Shown here one piece after another: positions 16,560 through 26,916 of a DNA stretch of 64,000 nt. Location: NCBI RefSeq assembly GCF_900113445.1, contig NZ_FOPJ01000002.1, positions 116,030 to 180,029 on the forward strand. Direction: 5' to 3'. This DNA comes from Corynebacterium spheniscorum (GTDB lineage Bacteria > Actinomycetota > Actinomycetes > Mycobacteriales > Mycobacteriaceae). Numbering within the stretch: the stretch's first letter is position 1; each line of letters starts with the position of its first letter. Under the pieces are notes generated by a model. It was not told the DNA's origin. It was given only the letters and a program-made list of their open reading frames with translations, and ran no database searches. The position numbers and the translations under genes are program-made.

Positions 16560-18089
16560 ATGACCCGCACCATCCCCCACCTCATCAATGGCACGGCCAC
16601 GGAAGGAAACGAAGGCGCCCGCTTCGCGGACGTGATGAACCCCTCCCTCGGTAAAGCCCAAGCCCGCGTTCCGCTGGCAAGCACTGAGGAAGTCAACGAA
16701 GCCATCCGGCAGGCAGCTAAAGCCCAAGAAGGTTGGGCGAAACTCAACCCCCAACGCCGCATCCGCATCATCATGAAGTGGATCCAGCTCATCAATGACA
16801 ACATGGATGAACTGGCCAAGTTGCTTTCGCTGGAGCATGGCAAAACCTTTATCGACGCTAAGGGTGATATCTCCCGCGGCGTAGACGTCCTGGAATTTGC
16901 CTTGGGGGCCCCGCACCAACTCAAGGGTGAATACTCCGACGCTGTTGGTACCGGCATTGATACCTACTCGATGCGTCAACCCCTGGGCGTGGTCGCCGGT
17001 ATTACCCCCTTCAACTTCCCGGCCATGATCCCGCTGTGGCAGTCCGGTCCCGCCTTGGCTGCCGGCAATGCGGTCATCATGAAGCCTTCCGAGCGTGACC
17101 CTTCTGTCCCGGTTCGCTTAGGTGAACTCTTCTTAGAAGCCGGCGGGCCCGCAGGTGTGCTCAATGTCGTGCACGGCGATAAAGAGGCTGTTGACGCCAT
17201 CTTGGATTCCGAGATTATCCAGGCTGTTGGCTTCGTTGGCTCCACTGGCATCGCGCAATATATCTATGAGCGTTGCGCTGCCACCGGTAAGCGTGCACAG
17301 TGCTTCGGTGGGGCTAAGAACCACATGATCATCCTGCCGGACGCAGATCTTGACCGCGCCGCAGACGCCCTCGTTGGGGCTGCCTATGGCTCCGCAGGTG
17401 AACGCTGCATGGCTATTTCTGTGGCAGTTCCGGTGGGGCAGAAGACCGCAGATACTCTACGCGAGAAGATGCTCGAGCGCATCGACAAACTTAAGGTTGG
17501 CCATAGCCTCGACCCGGATGCTGACTACGGCCCGGTGGTCTCCGCTGATGCCCTTGCCCGCATTAAGAAGCTCATCGGCGAAGGGGTGGATGCTGGCGCA
17601 GAAATCCTGGTTGATGGGCGCGAAAATGGCGCCACGGATGAAAGCTTCGAAAGCGAGTCGCTCGCCGAAGGCTACTTCATCGGGCCCACATTCTTCGACC
17701 ACGTCACCCCGAAGATGTCCATTTACACCGAAGAGATCTTCGGCCCAGTGCTCTGCATGATGCGAGCCGAAAGCTTCGAAGAGGCCCTCGCTTTGCCCAG
17801 CGAACACGTCTACGGCAACGGCGTCTCCATCTTCACCCGCAATGGTGCCGCCGCCCGTGAATTCGCCCGCCGCGTACAGGTCGGCATGGTCGGCGTGAAC
17901 GTCCCGATCCCCGTGCCGATCGCCTACCACACCTTCGGCGGCTGGAAGGCCAGTGGCTTCGGTGATCTCAACCAGCACGGACCGGACTCCTTCCGTTTCT
18001 ATACCCGCACCAAGACGGTCACCTCTTCCTGGCCCTTCGACACCGACGACCATGGGGGAGCAGACTTCGCCATGCCGTTGATGGACTAG
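16560..18089 (+). CDS. mmsA: Methylmalonate-semialdehyde dehydrogenase, CoA-acylating
   Basis: Converts methylmalonate semialdehyde with CoA and NAD to propionyl-CoA and CO2, the last step of valine degradation (also acts in inositol catabolism). 509 residues with HLINGTATEGNEG at the N-terminus, TPFNFPAMIPLWQ, KPSERDPSVP and the nucleophile C283 in GSAGERCMAIS. The position of the usual ALDH glutamate is occupied in FGGAKNHMIILP, a hallmark of this CoA-dependent subfamily. The C-terminus is GGWKASGFGDLNQHG. Start: ATG at 16560 after AAGGAGGAA. mmsB follows 42 bp downstream with its own Shine-Dalgarno, suggesting an operon. Confidence 0.94.
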   Translation: MTRTIPHLINGTATEGNEGARFADVMNPSLGKAQARVPLASTEEVNEAIRQAAKAQEGWAKLNPQRRIRIIMKWIQLINDNMDELAKLLSLEHGKTFIDAKGDISRGVDVLEFALGAPHQLKGEYSDAVGTGIDTYSMRQPLGVVAGITPFNFPAMIPLWQSGPALAAGNAVIMKPSERDPSVPVRLGELFLEAGGPAGVLNVVHGDKEAVDAILDSEIIQAVGFVGSTGIAQYIYERCAATGKRAQCFGGAKNHMIILPDADLDRAADALVGAAYGSAGERCMAISVAVPVGQKTADTLREKMLERIDKLKVGHSLDPDADYGPVVSADALARIKKLIGEGVDAGAEILVDGRENGATDESFESESLAEGYFIGPTFFDHVTPKMSIYTEEIFGPVLCMMRAESFEEALALPSEHVYGNGVSIFTRNGAAAREFARRVQVGMVGVNVPIPVPIAYHTFGGWKASGFGDLNQHGPDSFRFYTRTKTVTSSWPFDTDDHGGADFAMPLMD

Positions 18090-18131
18090 GCCACCAAGTC
18101 AATTCGACGCGTATCTAAAGGAGGGAAACTA

Positions 18132-19058
18132 ATGAGTACGCCACACGACCCCAACCGCCTCTCAGCACAAGAACCCGCACTCGCATTCATTGGGCTCGGA
18201 CACATGGGCCTGCCCATGGCCACCAACCTGGCCAAAGCCGGCCTAAAAGTCAGCGGTTTCGATGTTGTTGAAGAAGCCTGCGAGAAAGCCCGCGGAAACG
18301 GTATTGATGCCTCCGCCGACCTTACCAAGGCAGTCGAAGGAGCTACTGTCGTATGGACCATGCTGCCTAATGGTGACTTGGTGCGCGACACCATCACCAA
18401 AGCTATGGAGCTACTCCCCGAGGGAACGCTCTTTATCGACAGCAGCACCATCTCTGTGGTCGATGCCCAAGAACTCGGCAAACTCACCAGTGAGAAGGGC
18501 TACTACTTCATTGATGCCCCCGTATCCGGTGGTGTTGTCGGCGCAAGCGCTGGGACCTTGGCCTTCATGGTCGGCGGTGGTGAGGACGCCATTCAACGCG
18601 CCTATCCGCTCTTGGATATCCTCGGTGGATCCATTACCCACTGCGGTGCTGTGGGATCTGGGCAGACTGTGAAGATCTGCAACAATCTGGTCCTGGGCGT
18701 CCAACAGATCGTTGTGGCCGAATCCATGATCTTGGCGGACCGCCTCGGTATTGACCCCAAGACCTATATGGAAGTGGTCTCCAACTCCACTGGATCTTGC
18801 TGGGCATTGACCAAGAACTGCCCAGTACCTGGTCCGGTGCCAGAATCCCCAGCCAACCATGACTACCAGCCTGGCTATGCCTCAGCGTTAATGCTGAAGG
18901 ATCTGCGCTTGGCTAAGGAAGTTTTGGAACAAACCGGCACCACCGCCAACATGGGCATGCAGGCTTGGCAGATGTACGAAACCTTCTGCGAGCAGGGCAA
19001 TGCAGGCTTAGACTTCTCGGCCATCATTCGCCTGATCGATGAGAAGAAGGACGGTTAA
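18132..19058 (+). CDS. mmsB: 3-hydroxyisobutyrate dehydrogenase
   Basis: Oxidises 3-hydroxyisobutyrate to methylmalonate semialdehyde, the substrate of MmsA. 308 residues. N-terminal Rossmann motif FIGLGHMGLPMA (from about residue 20), substrate-binding DAPVSGGVVGASAGTL (about 127-142), and catalytic Lys near residue 181 in GSGQTVKICNN. The C-terminal helical domain contains LMLKDLRLAKE. Start: ATG at 18132 after AAAGGAGGG. Its last codons overlap the convergent TetR gene by 4 bp. Confidence 0.92.
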   Translation: MSTPHDPNRLSAQEPALAFIGLGHMGLPMATNLAKAGLKVSGFDVVEEACEKARGNGIDASADLTKAVEGATVVWTMLPNGDLVRDTITKAMELLPEGTLFIDSSTISVVDAQELGKLTSEKGYYFIDAPVSGGVVGASAGTLAFMVGGGEDAIQRAYPLLDILGGSITHCGAVGSGQTVKICNNLVLGVQQIVVAESMILADRLGIDPKTYMEVVSNSTGSCWALTKNCPVPGPVPESPANHDYQPGYASALMLKDLRLAKEVLEQTGTTANMGMQAWQMYETFCEQGNAGLDFSAIIRLIDEKKDG

Positions 19059-19678
19059 TGTGCAGGGGATTCTGGATCACCATCCAGGATCCCCTGCAGC
19101 GTCCGGGCGTAATAGTCCCGCAATGGTACAAGGTCTAACTCCGCGAACTCCGGGTCACCGAAGCGACGCATCATCGATAACCCAGCCAATAAAGCAATGG
19201 CGCACTGGGCGCGAAGATACGGATCTGGAGTGTGGTACGGGGCCTCATTGCGGATACGCTCCGCTAAATAATCAATCAGATCTTCTCGAATCCGAGCACC
19301 AATGTGGGCCATGGACTCATCTTCACCATCGGTGACCGTGATGACGCGAATCATCGAATAAGGCGCAGTATGCGGTGCAGTTAAGGTTTCTTGCACCGCA
19401 CCTAAGCCCAAGTGTGGGAAATCCTCGGCAAAAAGATTGGCGCAGGAGTTCTTAAAGTCAACCGTTTGGGCGAAAAGATTCGATTTATTAACGAAGTGCT
19501 TCACGATCAGCGGGGCACTCACGTGCGCAGCTTCGGCGATGTCCTTAAGCGACACTTGGTTGAAGGAATAACGCGTAAACAGCTCACGAGCGCACTGCAC
19601 AATCCGGCGCTTCGCGCTGCCGGCATCGGAAGCTGATATAGCTTCCTGCTCGAAATTATCAGCCCCAAGGTGTGTCAT
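19055..19678 (-). CDS. TetR-family transcriptional regulator
   Basis: 207 residues. The helix-turn-helix is near the N-terminus (AKRRIVQCARELFTRYSFNQ ... SLKDIAEAAHVSAPLIVKHF, about residues 20-65), with a ligand-binding helical domain behind it. Start chosen at the ATG complementary to 19676-19678; another in-frame ATG at 19690 is possible. It is divergent from the GntP permease gene, and the short space between them holds a CCCCATTGGGG palindrome, the likely autoregulatory operator. The same motif upstream of adh suggests it also controls that gene. Probably senses an intermediate of the valine/hydroxyacid pathway, but the ligand is unknown. Confidence 0.85.
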   Translation of the reverse strand: MTHLGADNFEQEAISASDAGSAKRRIVQCARELFTRYSFNQVSLKDIAEAAHVSAPLIVKHFVNKSNLFAQTVDFKNSCANLFAEDFPHLGLGAVQETLTAPHTAPYSMIRVITVTDGEDESMAHIGARIREDLIDYLAERIRNEAPYHTPDPYLRAQCAIALLAGLSMMRRFGDPEFAELDLVPLRDYYARTLQGILDGDPESPAH

Positions 19679-19692
19679 AGCGCACATCATAA

Positions 19693-19705
19693 CCCCATTG
19701 GGGCT
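19693..19705. promoter_or_regulatory. Candidate TetR operator, copy 2 (tetR/gntP promoter)
   Basis: CCCCATTGGGGCT, a palindrome with five-base arms around a central T, 15 bp upstream of the tetR start and about 55 bp upstream of the permease start. It contains the reverse complement of the motif at 16174-16185. Confidence 0.5.
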
Positions 19706-19759
19706 AAAGCTACACCCCTTAATCCATCCGCACGTACAACAGGGAGTGTCCTACCAACC

Positions 19760-21367
19760 ATGATCATCCCACTTATCGGAATCTTTGTATCACTTGCTGT
19801 CCTCGTTGGCCTGGCATACCGCGGCCATTCTGTGGTAGTCGTGGCCCCCATCGCCGCCATCATCGCAACGCTTTTCTCCGGAGCACCGCTGCTTGCCACT
19901 TATACTCAAATCTTTATGCCCGCGGCCGGACGTTTCATTACCGCCTATATGCCGCTCTTCCTCTGTGGAGCGATCTTCGGGCACCTCATGACCGTCAGCG
20001 GTTTGGCATCCCAACTCGCGCGCTCCTTGTCCGTACTTTTCGGTGCCCAACGCGCACTTGCCACCACCGTGTTGGCCACTGCGCTTTTAACCTATGGCGG
20101 GGTGAGCGCCTGGGTGGTGGTCTTTACGATCATGCCGATCGCCATGGAGCTTTTTAAAGAAGCTCATGTGCCTCGGCGTCTCATGCCAGCGGCCATCGCT
20201 TTTGGCACCATCACATTTGCGCTGGCAGCGCTACCCGGTAGCCCCCAGATCCACAACGCAATCCCAACGAAGTACTTTGGCACTACCACCTACGCAGCCC
20301 CCTTCTTTGGGCTTATCGCGACAGCCATCATGTTGGTACTTGGCATGGCATGGCTGCATTTCCGCACCCGCCAGCTCAACGCCCGCGGTGAATACTTCGA
20401 ACCGCTACCGGATAAACAGAGCCGGCGGGAAAAGCGCAAAGAACAAAGTGGGGCAGTAGTAGCTGCTGCAGGCCCGCGTGGGGAAGGCAATGCGGAAGTC
20501 GGTGAAGCTCACCGCGTGGTGGGCCATAGTGAACCAGCGGCCAAGCATGAAACCGAACATCATGGCCCCGGCTGGATTCAATCCACGTTGAAGGAACCAG
20601 GGGTTAGCGCTGGTGAGCTTTTAAGGAAACAGCGCAAGCTCAGCGCGGCTACAATGACGAAAGCAGAAGCACTCAAGCTTGGCGGCATTGGGTTGTTGCC
20701 GATCATGGTGGTCATCGTCATGAACTTCCTCTTCGTGTATGTGCTGTCTAACTACATGAATTTTGATTACTTGGCGGAAGAAAAATTTGGGGGTGTGAGC
20801 CTGGATAAAGTGATGGGAACCTGGTCGGTGGTTGTCGCTTTGGCTAGCGCGATCTTGTTGATGTTGGTTATGCGCCCCGGTCAGATACGCGAAAATATCG
20901 GGGCACTTTCTGAAGGAGCTAAAACCTCTATCCTCCCCGCTTTCACCACTGCCAGTGAAGTTGGCTATGGCGCGGTGGTGGCGTCGCTGGCGATCTTCAC
21001 GGTTATTCGTGATGGGATGTTCTCGGTTTCTGATAATGCCTTGGTGGTCTCCACGCTTTCTACCGGCGTGATCTCCGGTATCACTGGCTCTGCCTCCGGT
21101 GGTCTGAGCATCACCATGGAAGCCTTTGGTGCCTCCTTGGCGCAGATGGCTAGCGACCAAGGCATCAGCATGGAGATCCTGCACCGCGTGAGTGCGATGG
21201 CGTCGGTGAGTTTCGACTCTCTTCCACACAATGGTGCGGTTCTCACGATGCTCCTGGTCTGTGGGATGACGCATCGCCAGTCTTATAAGGATGTCGCCGT
21301 GGTCACGGTGTTACTGCCGATCGCGGTGATTGCTGCCATGGTCGCCGGTGTGATGATCTTGAGCTAG
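19760..21367 (+). CDS. GntP-family permease (proton-coupled carboxylate/gluconate-type transporter)
   Basis: 535 residues with about a dozen hydrophobic helices beginning MIIPLIGIFVSLAVLVGLAY. Family features include AAIIATLFSG, LFLCGAIFGHLM, LTYGGVSAWVVVF, TFALAALPGSPQIHNAIPT, and near the end GSASGGLSITMEAF and SFDSLPHNGAVLTML. A hydrophilic insert of about 90 residues (about 210-300, rich in R, K, E, G and H) separates the two halves and is longer than usual. Start: ATG at 19760 behind GGGAG. Divergent from tetR. The substrate may be a hydroxy-acid such as 3-hydroxyisobutyrate, judged only from the neighbours. Confidence 0.82.
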   Translation: MIIPLIGIFVSLAVLVGLAYRGHSVVVVAPIAAIIATLFSGAPLLATYTQIFMPAAGRFITAYMPLFLCGAIFGHLMTVSGLASQLARSLSVLFGAQRALATTVLATALLTYGGVSAWVVVFTIMPIAMELFKEAHVPRRLMPAAIAFGTITFALAALPGSPQIHNAIPTKYFGTTTYAAPFFGLIATAIMLVLGMAWLHFRTRQLNARGEYFEPLPDKQSRREKRKEQSGAVVAAAGPRGEGNAEVGEAHRVVGHSEPAAKHETEHHGPGWIQSTLKEPGVSAGELLRKQRKLSAATMTKAEALKLGGIGLLPIMVVIVMNFLFVYVLSNYMNFDYLAEEKFGGVSLDKVMGTWSVVVALASAILLMLVMRPGQIRENIGALSEGAKTSILPAFTTASEVGYGAVVASLAIFTVIRDGMFSVSDNALVVSTLSTGVISGITGSASGGLSITMEAFGASLAQMASDQGISMEILHRVSAMASVSFDSLPHNGAVLTMLLVCGMTHRQSYKDVAVVTVLLPIAVIAAMVAGVMILS

Positions 21368-21453
21368 GAGATCGCCCTAGTTTCTTCACTAAGGTCGTGG
21401 GTGATAGCAAGTGTGACTAGAACAACACTTGAGAAAGGACAGGCAAACGTATC

Positions 21454-22386
21454 ATGAGTACCCCCAACACACTGCGCTACCTTGGCGCTGATGATGTCCT
21501 CGAATTATCACCCATGGCCGCGGTAGAAGAACTCCGCCAGGCACTTATCGAGGGCTTCGATCCCGCAGCCGATGCTGAGCGCAGCGCCATGAGCCTGCCC
21601 GGTGGCGGGGAAATGCTGATGATGCCTTCTCGGACCCAGCATGTTGCCGGCATTAAAGTGCTCACGGTTGCACCAGCCGGTTTTGAGTTGGATGTCCCCC
21701 GCATCCAAGGTATGTACCTGCTTTTTGATGCCAAGACCTTTTCCCCCAGTGCACTGATTGATGGTGCAGCCTTAACATCGGTGCGTACCCCGGCAGTATC
21801 CATTGCCGGGATTAAAGACCTGATTGTTGATGCTGCGCTCCCGCTGAAAACCGTGATCTTCGGCACCGGCCCCCAAGGCCGGGTACATGCCAGTACCCTT
21901 CAGGCGGTGCTTGAAGGTATTCGGGAGGTAGAGATCAGCATGATTAGCCGCACTAAACCGGAAGGGAAAATCTTCGGCACCTGGTATGAGGCGGGCAGCA
22001 CCCAAGCTCAGCAGGTGGTTAAAGAAGCTGAGTTGATTATGTGCTGTACCACCTCTGCACAACCCCTGATTGATGCCCAAGATATTGGCCCACACCCCAT
22101 TATTGTGGCAGTCGGCTCCCACACCCCGGAAGCCCGTGAATTAGGCGGAAAGCTCATGGCTGAAGCACAAGTCATTGTTGAAGACCATGGGGTAGGACTG
22201 CGGGAATGCGGAGATGTTATCCAAGCTATCGAGGAAGGCCACCTCAAAGAAGAAGAGCTGCTCACCATTCGCGAGGTAGTGTGCGGCGAAGTGGAGTTAG
22301 ATCGTCAGCGCCCGATTGTGTTCAAAACCGCGGGACAACCATGGGAGGATCTGGTGATTGCAAGCGCGGTGACGAAGAAGAGCTAG
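21454..22386 (+). CDS. Ornithine cyclodeaminase / mu-crystallin family protein
   Basis: 310 residues of the family that includes ornithine cyclodeaminase, alanine dehydrogenase (Ala-DH of archaea), ketimine reductases and the ectoine-utilisation enzyme EutC. Seen: ALIEGFDPAADAE and SLPGGGEMLMMPS at the N-terminus, PRIQGMYLLFD, DGAALTSVRTPAVS (substrate site with the conserved Arg), the Rossmann motif VIFGTGPQGRVHA (about 132), then DHGVGLRECGDV. Start: ATG at 21454 with GAAAGGACAGG upstream. Located 87 bp behind the GntP permease and possibly co-transcribed. The reaction cannot be told from sequence alone. Confidence 0.82.
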   Translation: MSTPNTLRYLGADDVLELSPMAAVEELRQALIEGFDPAADAERSAMSLPGGGEMLMMPSRTQHVAGIKVLTVAPAGFELDVPRIQGMYLLFDAKTFSPSALIDGAALTSVRTPAVSIAGIKDLIVDAALPLKTVIFGTGPQGRVHASTLQAVLEGIREVEISMISRTKPEGKIFGTWYEAGSTQAQQVVKEAELIMCCTTSAQPLIDAQDIGPHPIIVAVGSHTPEARELGGKLMAEAQVIVEDHGVGLRECGDVIQAIEEGHLKEEELLTIREVVCGEVELDRQRPIVFKTAGQPWEDLVIASAVTKKS

Positions 22387-22661
22387 GTACAAAAGGTAGA
22401 CGCGCCCAAGAGACGAAAAGAATCTTTGATGGTGAATCGCCGGCATCCTTTGCTCAGCTGACCTGCATCTTGACGTCTGGCTACCGAACACGACTGCGAG
22501 TCAAAACGCAGAGTGTTCCGCGGGGCCGGGCAGACGGAGGGCGTGAGTTTGGTTAAAGTGGGGTGACTGGGTCCCTGATACCGCTTGGTGAGTAAGAAGC
22601 GGGATGCGGTGACGGATATGGCTACTCAAGTGATTGTGGGAAGCGAGAAGCGCAAAGGACA

Positions 22662-23942
22662 ATGGCACATATGCAAGAAAGCGCGGACCTGTTGAAGTGC
22701 TCTTTCTGTGGTAAGAGCCAGAAGCAGGTCAAGAAACTCATTGCCGGTGGTGGGGTGTATATCTGCGATGAGTGCATCGAAGTCTGCAATGAGATCATTG
22801 AAGAAGAGATCACGCATACCCGGCAGGAAGAGAAAGAAGAAGCTCGACTGCCGAAGCCATCGGAGATCTCGACTTTCCTGGATCGCTATGTGGTGGGCCA
22901 AAAAGATGCTAAGAGGATTCTCTCCGTAGCGGTGTATAACCACTACAAGCGCATCAATACCGAGGAAACCAAGGCAGTGCGCTCCCGTAAGAATGATGGG
23001 GATGTGGAGCTAGCGAAGTCGAATATTTTGCTACTCGGCCCCACCGGTACGGGTAAAACCTATCTTGCTCAAACCTTGGCGCGACTTTTGGATGTGCCCT
23101 TCGCCATTGCGGATGCCACCTCGCTAACCGAGGCGGGCTATGTCGGTGAAGATGTAGAAAATATTTTGCTGCGGCTGCTCCAAAACGCTGATTTTGATGT
23201 AGCGCGCGCCCAGCGCGGCATCATCTATATCGACGAGGTCGATAAGATCACCCGCAAATCCGAGAACCCCTCCATCACCAGGGATGTCTCCGGTGAAGGT
23301 GTGCAGCAGGCCCTGTTGAAGATCCTGGAGGGAACCACCGCGGCGATCCCGCCCCAAGGTGGGCGTAAGCACCCCAACCAAGACTTCATCTCCTTAGACA
23401 CCACCAATATTTTGTTCATTGTGGCGGGTGCTTTTGCGGGCCTGGAGAAGGTTATTCAGGACCGCACAGGGAAGAAGGGCTTAGGCTTCGGAGCGAATAT
23501 TGATAGCAATAATGAGCCGAAGGATAAGAACCTTTTCGCCAAGGTTCGCCCAGAAGACCTGGTCAAATTCGGGCTTATCCCAGAATTTATTGGTCGCGTA
23601 CCGGTGATTGCCACGGTAGAGGACCTGGACCAGGAATCCTTAGTGCGGGTGCTTACCGAACCGAAGAACTCGTTGGTTAAGCAATACCAGCGGCTTTTTG
23701 AGATGGATAATGCGCGCCTGACCTTTGAAGATGAGGCCTTAGAAGTGATCGCTGATCTGGCCTTGGAGCGCGGAACCGGGGCTCGTGGTCTGCGCGCCAT
23801 CTTGGAGGAACTCTTGGTACCGGTGATGTTTGATCTACCGGATCGCGAGGATATCGCTGAGGTGGTTATTAATGCAGCGGTGGTGCGCGGTGAAGCAGAA
23901 CCGGAGCTACTATGCCGCGATGAAGAGGAGAAAACGGCTTAA
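22662..23942 (+). CDS. clpX: ATP-dependent Clp protease ATP-binding subunit ClpX
   Basis: AAA+ unfoldase that recognises substrates and feeds them to ClpP. 426 residues: N-terminal zinc-binding domain with four Cys ([10 protein letters not shown] ... CDECIEVC, residues 13-43), Walker A GPTGTGKT (about 126), Walker [10 protein letters not shown], the pore loop GYVGED, sensor regions, and the IGF-type loop replaced by [12 protein letters not shown] for ClpP docking. Start: ATG at 22662 after AAAGGAC; a second ATG at 22671 is possible. It stands alone here, 13.6 kb from clpP1P2, with the catabolic cassette between. Confidence 0.97.
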   Translation: MAHMQESADLLKCSFCGKSQKQVKKLIAGGGVYICDECIEVCNEIIEEEITHTRQEEKEEARLPKPSEISTFLDRYVVGQKDAKRILSVAVYNHYKRINTEETKAVRSRKNDGDVELAKSNILLLGPTGTGKTYLAQTLARLLDVPFAIADATSLTEAGYVGEDVENILLRLLQNADFDVARAQRGIIYIDEVDKITRKSENPSITRDVSGEGVQQALLKILEGTTAAIPPQGGRKHPNQDFISLDTTNILFIVAGAFAGLEKVIQDRTGKKGLGFGANIDSNNEPKDKNLFAKVRPEDLVKFGLIPEFIGRVPVIATVEDLDQESLVRVLTEPKNSLVKQYQRLFEMDNARLTFEDEALEVIADLALERGTGARGLRAILEELLVPVMFDLPDREDIAEVVINAAVVRGEAEPELLCRDEEEKTA

Positions 23943-23973
23943 TCGCTGGGCATAGCCCGCGCTGAAAACGGTG

Positions 23974-24016
23974 AAGGTGCGGCATACCGTGGTTCTTCTG
24001 CGGTACGCCGCACCTT
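23974..24016 (+). terminator. Hairpin terminator after clpX
   Basis: AAGGTGCGGC (23974-23983) pairs perfectly with GCCGCACCTT (24007-24016), with inner TACCG/CGGTA pairing. The T-run is weak. Confidence 0.65.
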
Positions 24017-24150
24017 GTGTTGTACCCGGGGAACCCCTGATCTCGGGGATGCTCAGCCTAGGCACTAGCCCCGAAGATGGTAAGGAAACCAAGCACCTAC
24101 AGAACGTGCATGCCCCGATGTGTGGGAATTTATTGCCGCCGAAACAAAGC

Positions 24151-24192
24151 ACAACCCCGCGCTCCCCGGATGATACGGGCTAGCGGGGCTGT
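24151..24192 (-). terminator. Hairpin downstream of the long TetR gene
   Basis: ACAACCCCGC (24151-24160) pairs with GCGGGGCTGT (24183-24192) with one mismatch. It sits 11 bases beyond the end of the minus-strand gene. Confidence 0.55.
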
Positions 24193-24203
24193 ACGTTGGG
24201 GGG

Positions 24204-25103
24204 TTAGGCGCTATAAATATCGTCGATGCGGCCAGTGGTGGAGTCATCTGCATCGGGGATGAGATAACTTCCTTGGCCGGAGTCGGGGATATTCGCGGTA
24301 AGGAAAGCGAGCACCGTGTCGACCACGAGCTGGCGGGCGGCTTCTTGATTTTCCGGGGAGTAGAGGTTCACCGAGAAAATATTTTGGGTAGAAGCCGCAG
24401 CAGAGACGCGGTAGAAACACAGCGAGGCGATGAGGTAGAAAACATCATCAGCGGAGATCCCGGGGCGGAAAGCACCGGCATCCTGGCCCAACATGAGGAG
24501 TTTATCCAGGTGCAAGGCCACCGTGGAGGACTCGCGGATCGGGGCGATGCGCGCAAGGTCCACGCTGTTGTGGATATTTTCCATGATCATCATGCGCACC
24601 GATTGTGGGTGCTCAGCGAATTGATCATAGATGGCGTCCACCAGCTTGCGGACACCTTCTACCGGCACGCTGGAATCAAGCTTCATGGCCTCGGGGTCCG
24701 GCTGCAGGCGGGTGATCGCCAGGCTTAAAGCCTTGAGGTAAAGCCCCTTTTTATCACCGAAGTGATAGTGGATCATGCGCTTGGACATGCCGGATTCGCG
24801 GGCGATGTGCTCAAGCTTGGCGCCTTCGAAACCGCGGGCGGAGAAGAACTCCAAAGCCACCTCCACCACATCATCCGGGGTGGTGGTGGAGTTGCTATGT
24901 GCCGGGCGGTTATAGCGCGTGGCAGGGCGGGTATGAGGAGAGGGGGGCCGGGAGTATTGGTTCGAAGAACTAGCGCTCAGATAGTCGCCGCTATCACCGT
25001 TCGCTGTCGGCAGCGTGCCACCGGCAGCAGGCTTAGAAAAGCCATTGTCCCCATAAGGGGCGGCTACGCCGGGGCGCCGGGTAGCGGGGTCGTGGGGCAA
25101 CAC
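24204..25103 (-). CDS. TetR-family regulator with long Pro/Ser-rich N-terminal extension
   Basis: 299 residues. The first ~75 are low-complexity (RRPGVAAPYGDNGF ... SRPPSPHTRPATRYNRP). The helix-turn-helix then follows (DDVVEVALEFFSARGFEGA, LEHIARESGMSKRMIHYHFG), and a C-terminal ligand/dimer domain of the kind in the TetR_C group. Start: GTG complementary to 25101-25103, because AAGGAG lies 10 bases upstream; this excludes the longer reading to 25226. Divergent from mdh across 581 bp. Its target is unknown; the neighbours give no metabolic clue. Confidence 0.8.
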   Translation of the reverse strand: MLPHDPATRRPGVAAPYGDNGFSKPAAGGTLPTANGDSGDYLSASSSNQYSRPPSPHTRPATRYNRPAHSNSTTTPDDVVEVALEFFSARGFEGAKLEHIARESGMSKRMIHYHFGDKKGLYLKALSLAITRLQPDPEAMKLDSSVPVEGVRKLVDAIYDQFAEHPQSVRMMIMENIHNSVDLARIAPIRESSTVALHLDKLLMLGQDAGAFRPGISADDVFYLIASLCFYRVSAAASTQNIFSVNLYSPENQEAARQLVVDTVLAFLTANIPDSGQGSYLIPDADDSTTGRIDDIYSA

Positions 25104-26662
<1,559 letters not shown>

Positions 26663-26903
26663 CGCAACAAACCGCAACTGCTGGCAACATAACCCCAAGC
26701 ATCACGCACGGAAGGCCCCACACTGGGCCAACCAACAACACGGCCCAGCCAAGGGCTACTCGCGTGGGCTTGGGGTTTCGCGTGCGCCCAACCCTCGTAG
26801 AACACCTCCCGCCAAGCCCGCATGTACCCCACAGCACCGCACGATCTCGAAGCAAAGCCCAAGCCTTAACCCCCTGCTCGCGGCAGTGACCCGGCTGGCC
26901 GTC
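26663..26903. other. mdh-valS intergenic space
   Basis: 240 bp, no gene seen. Contains GCTACTCGCG (26755-26764) inside a possible hairpin (CCAGCC ... GGCTTGG). The right end is the valS promoter. Confidence 0.4.
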
Positions 26904-26909
26904 TAAGAT
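26904..26909 (+). promoter_or_regulatory. -10 box of valS, probable leaderless transcript
   Basis: TAAGAT ends 7 bases before the GTG start at 26917, and no Shine-Dalgarno is present. Confidence 0.6.
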
Positions 26910-26916
26910 AATCGGC

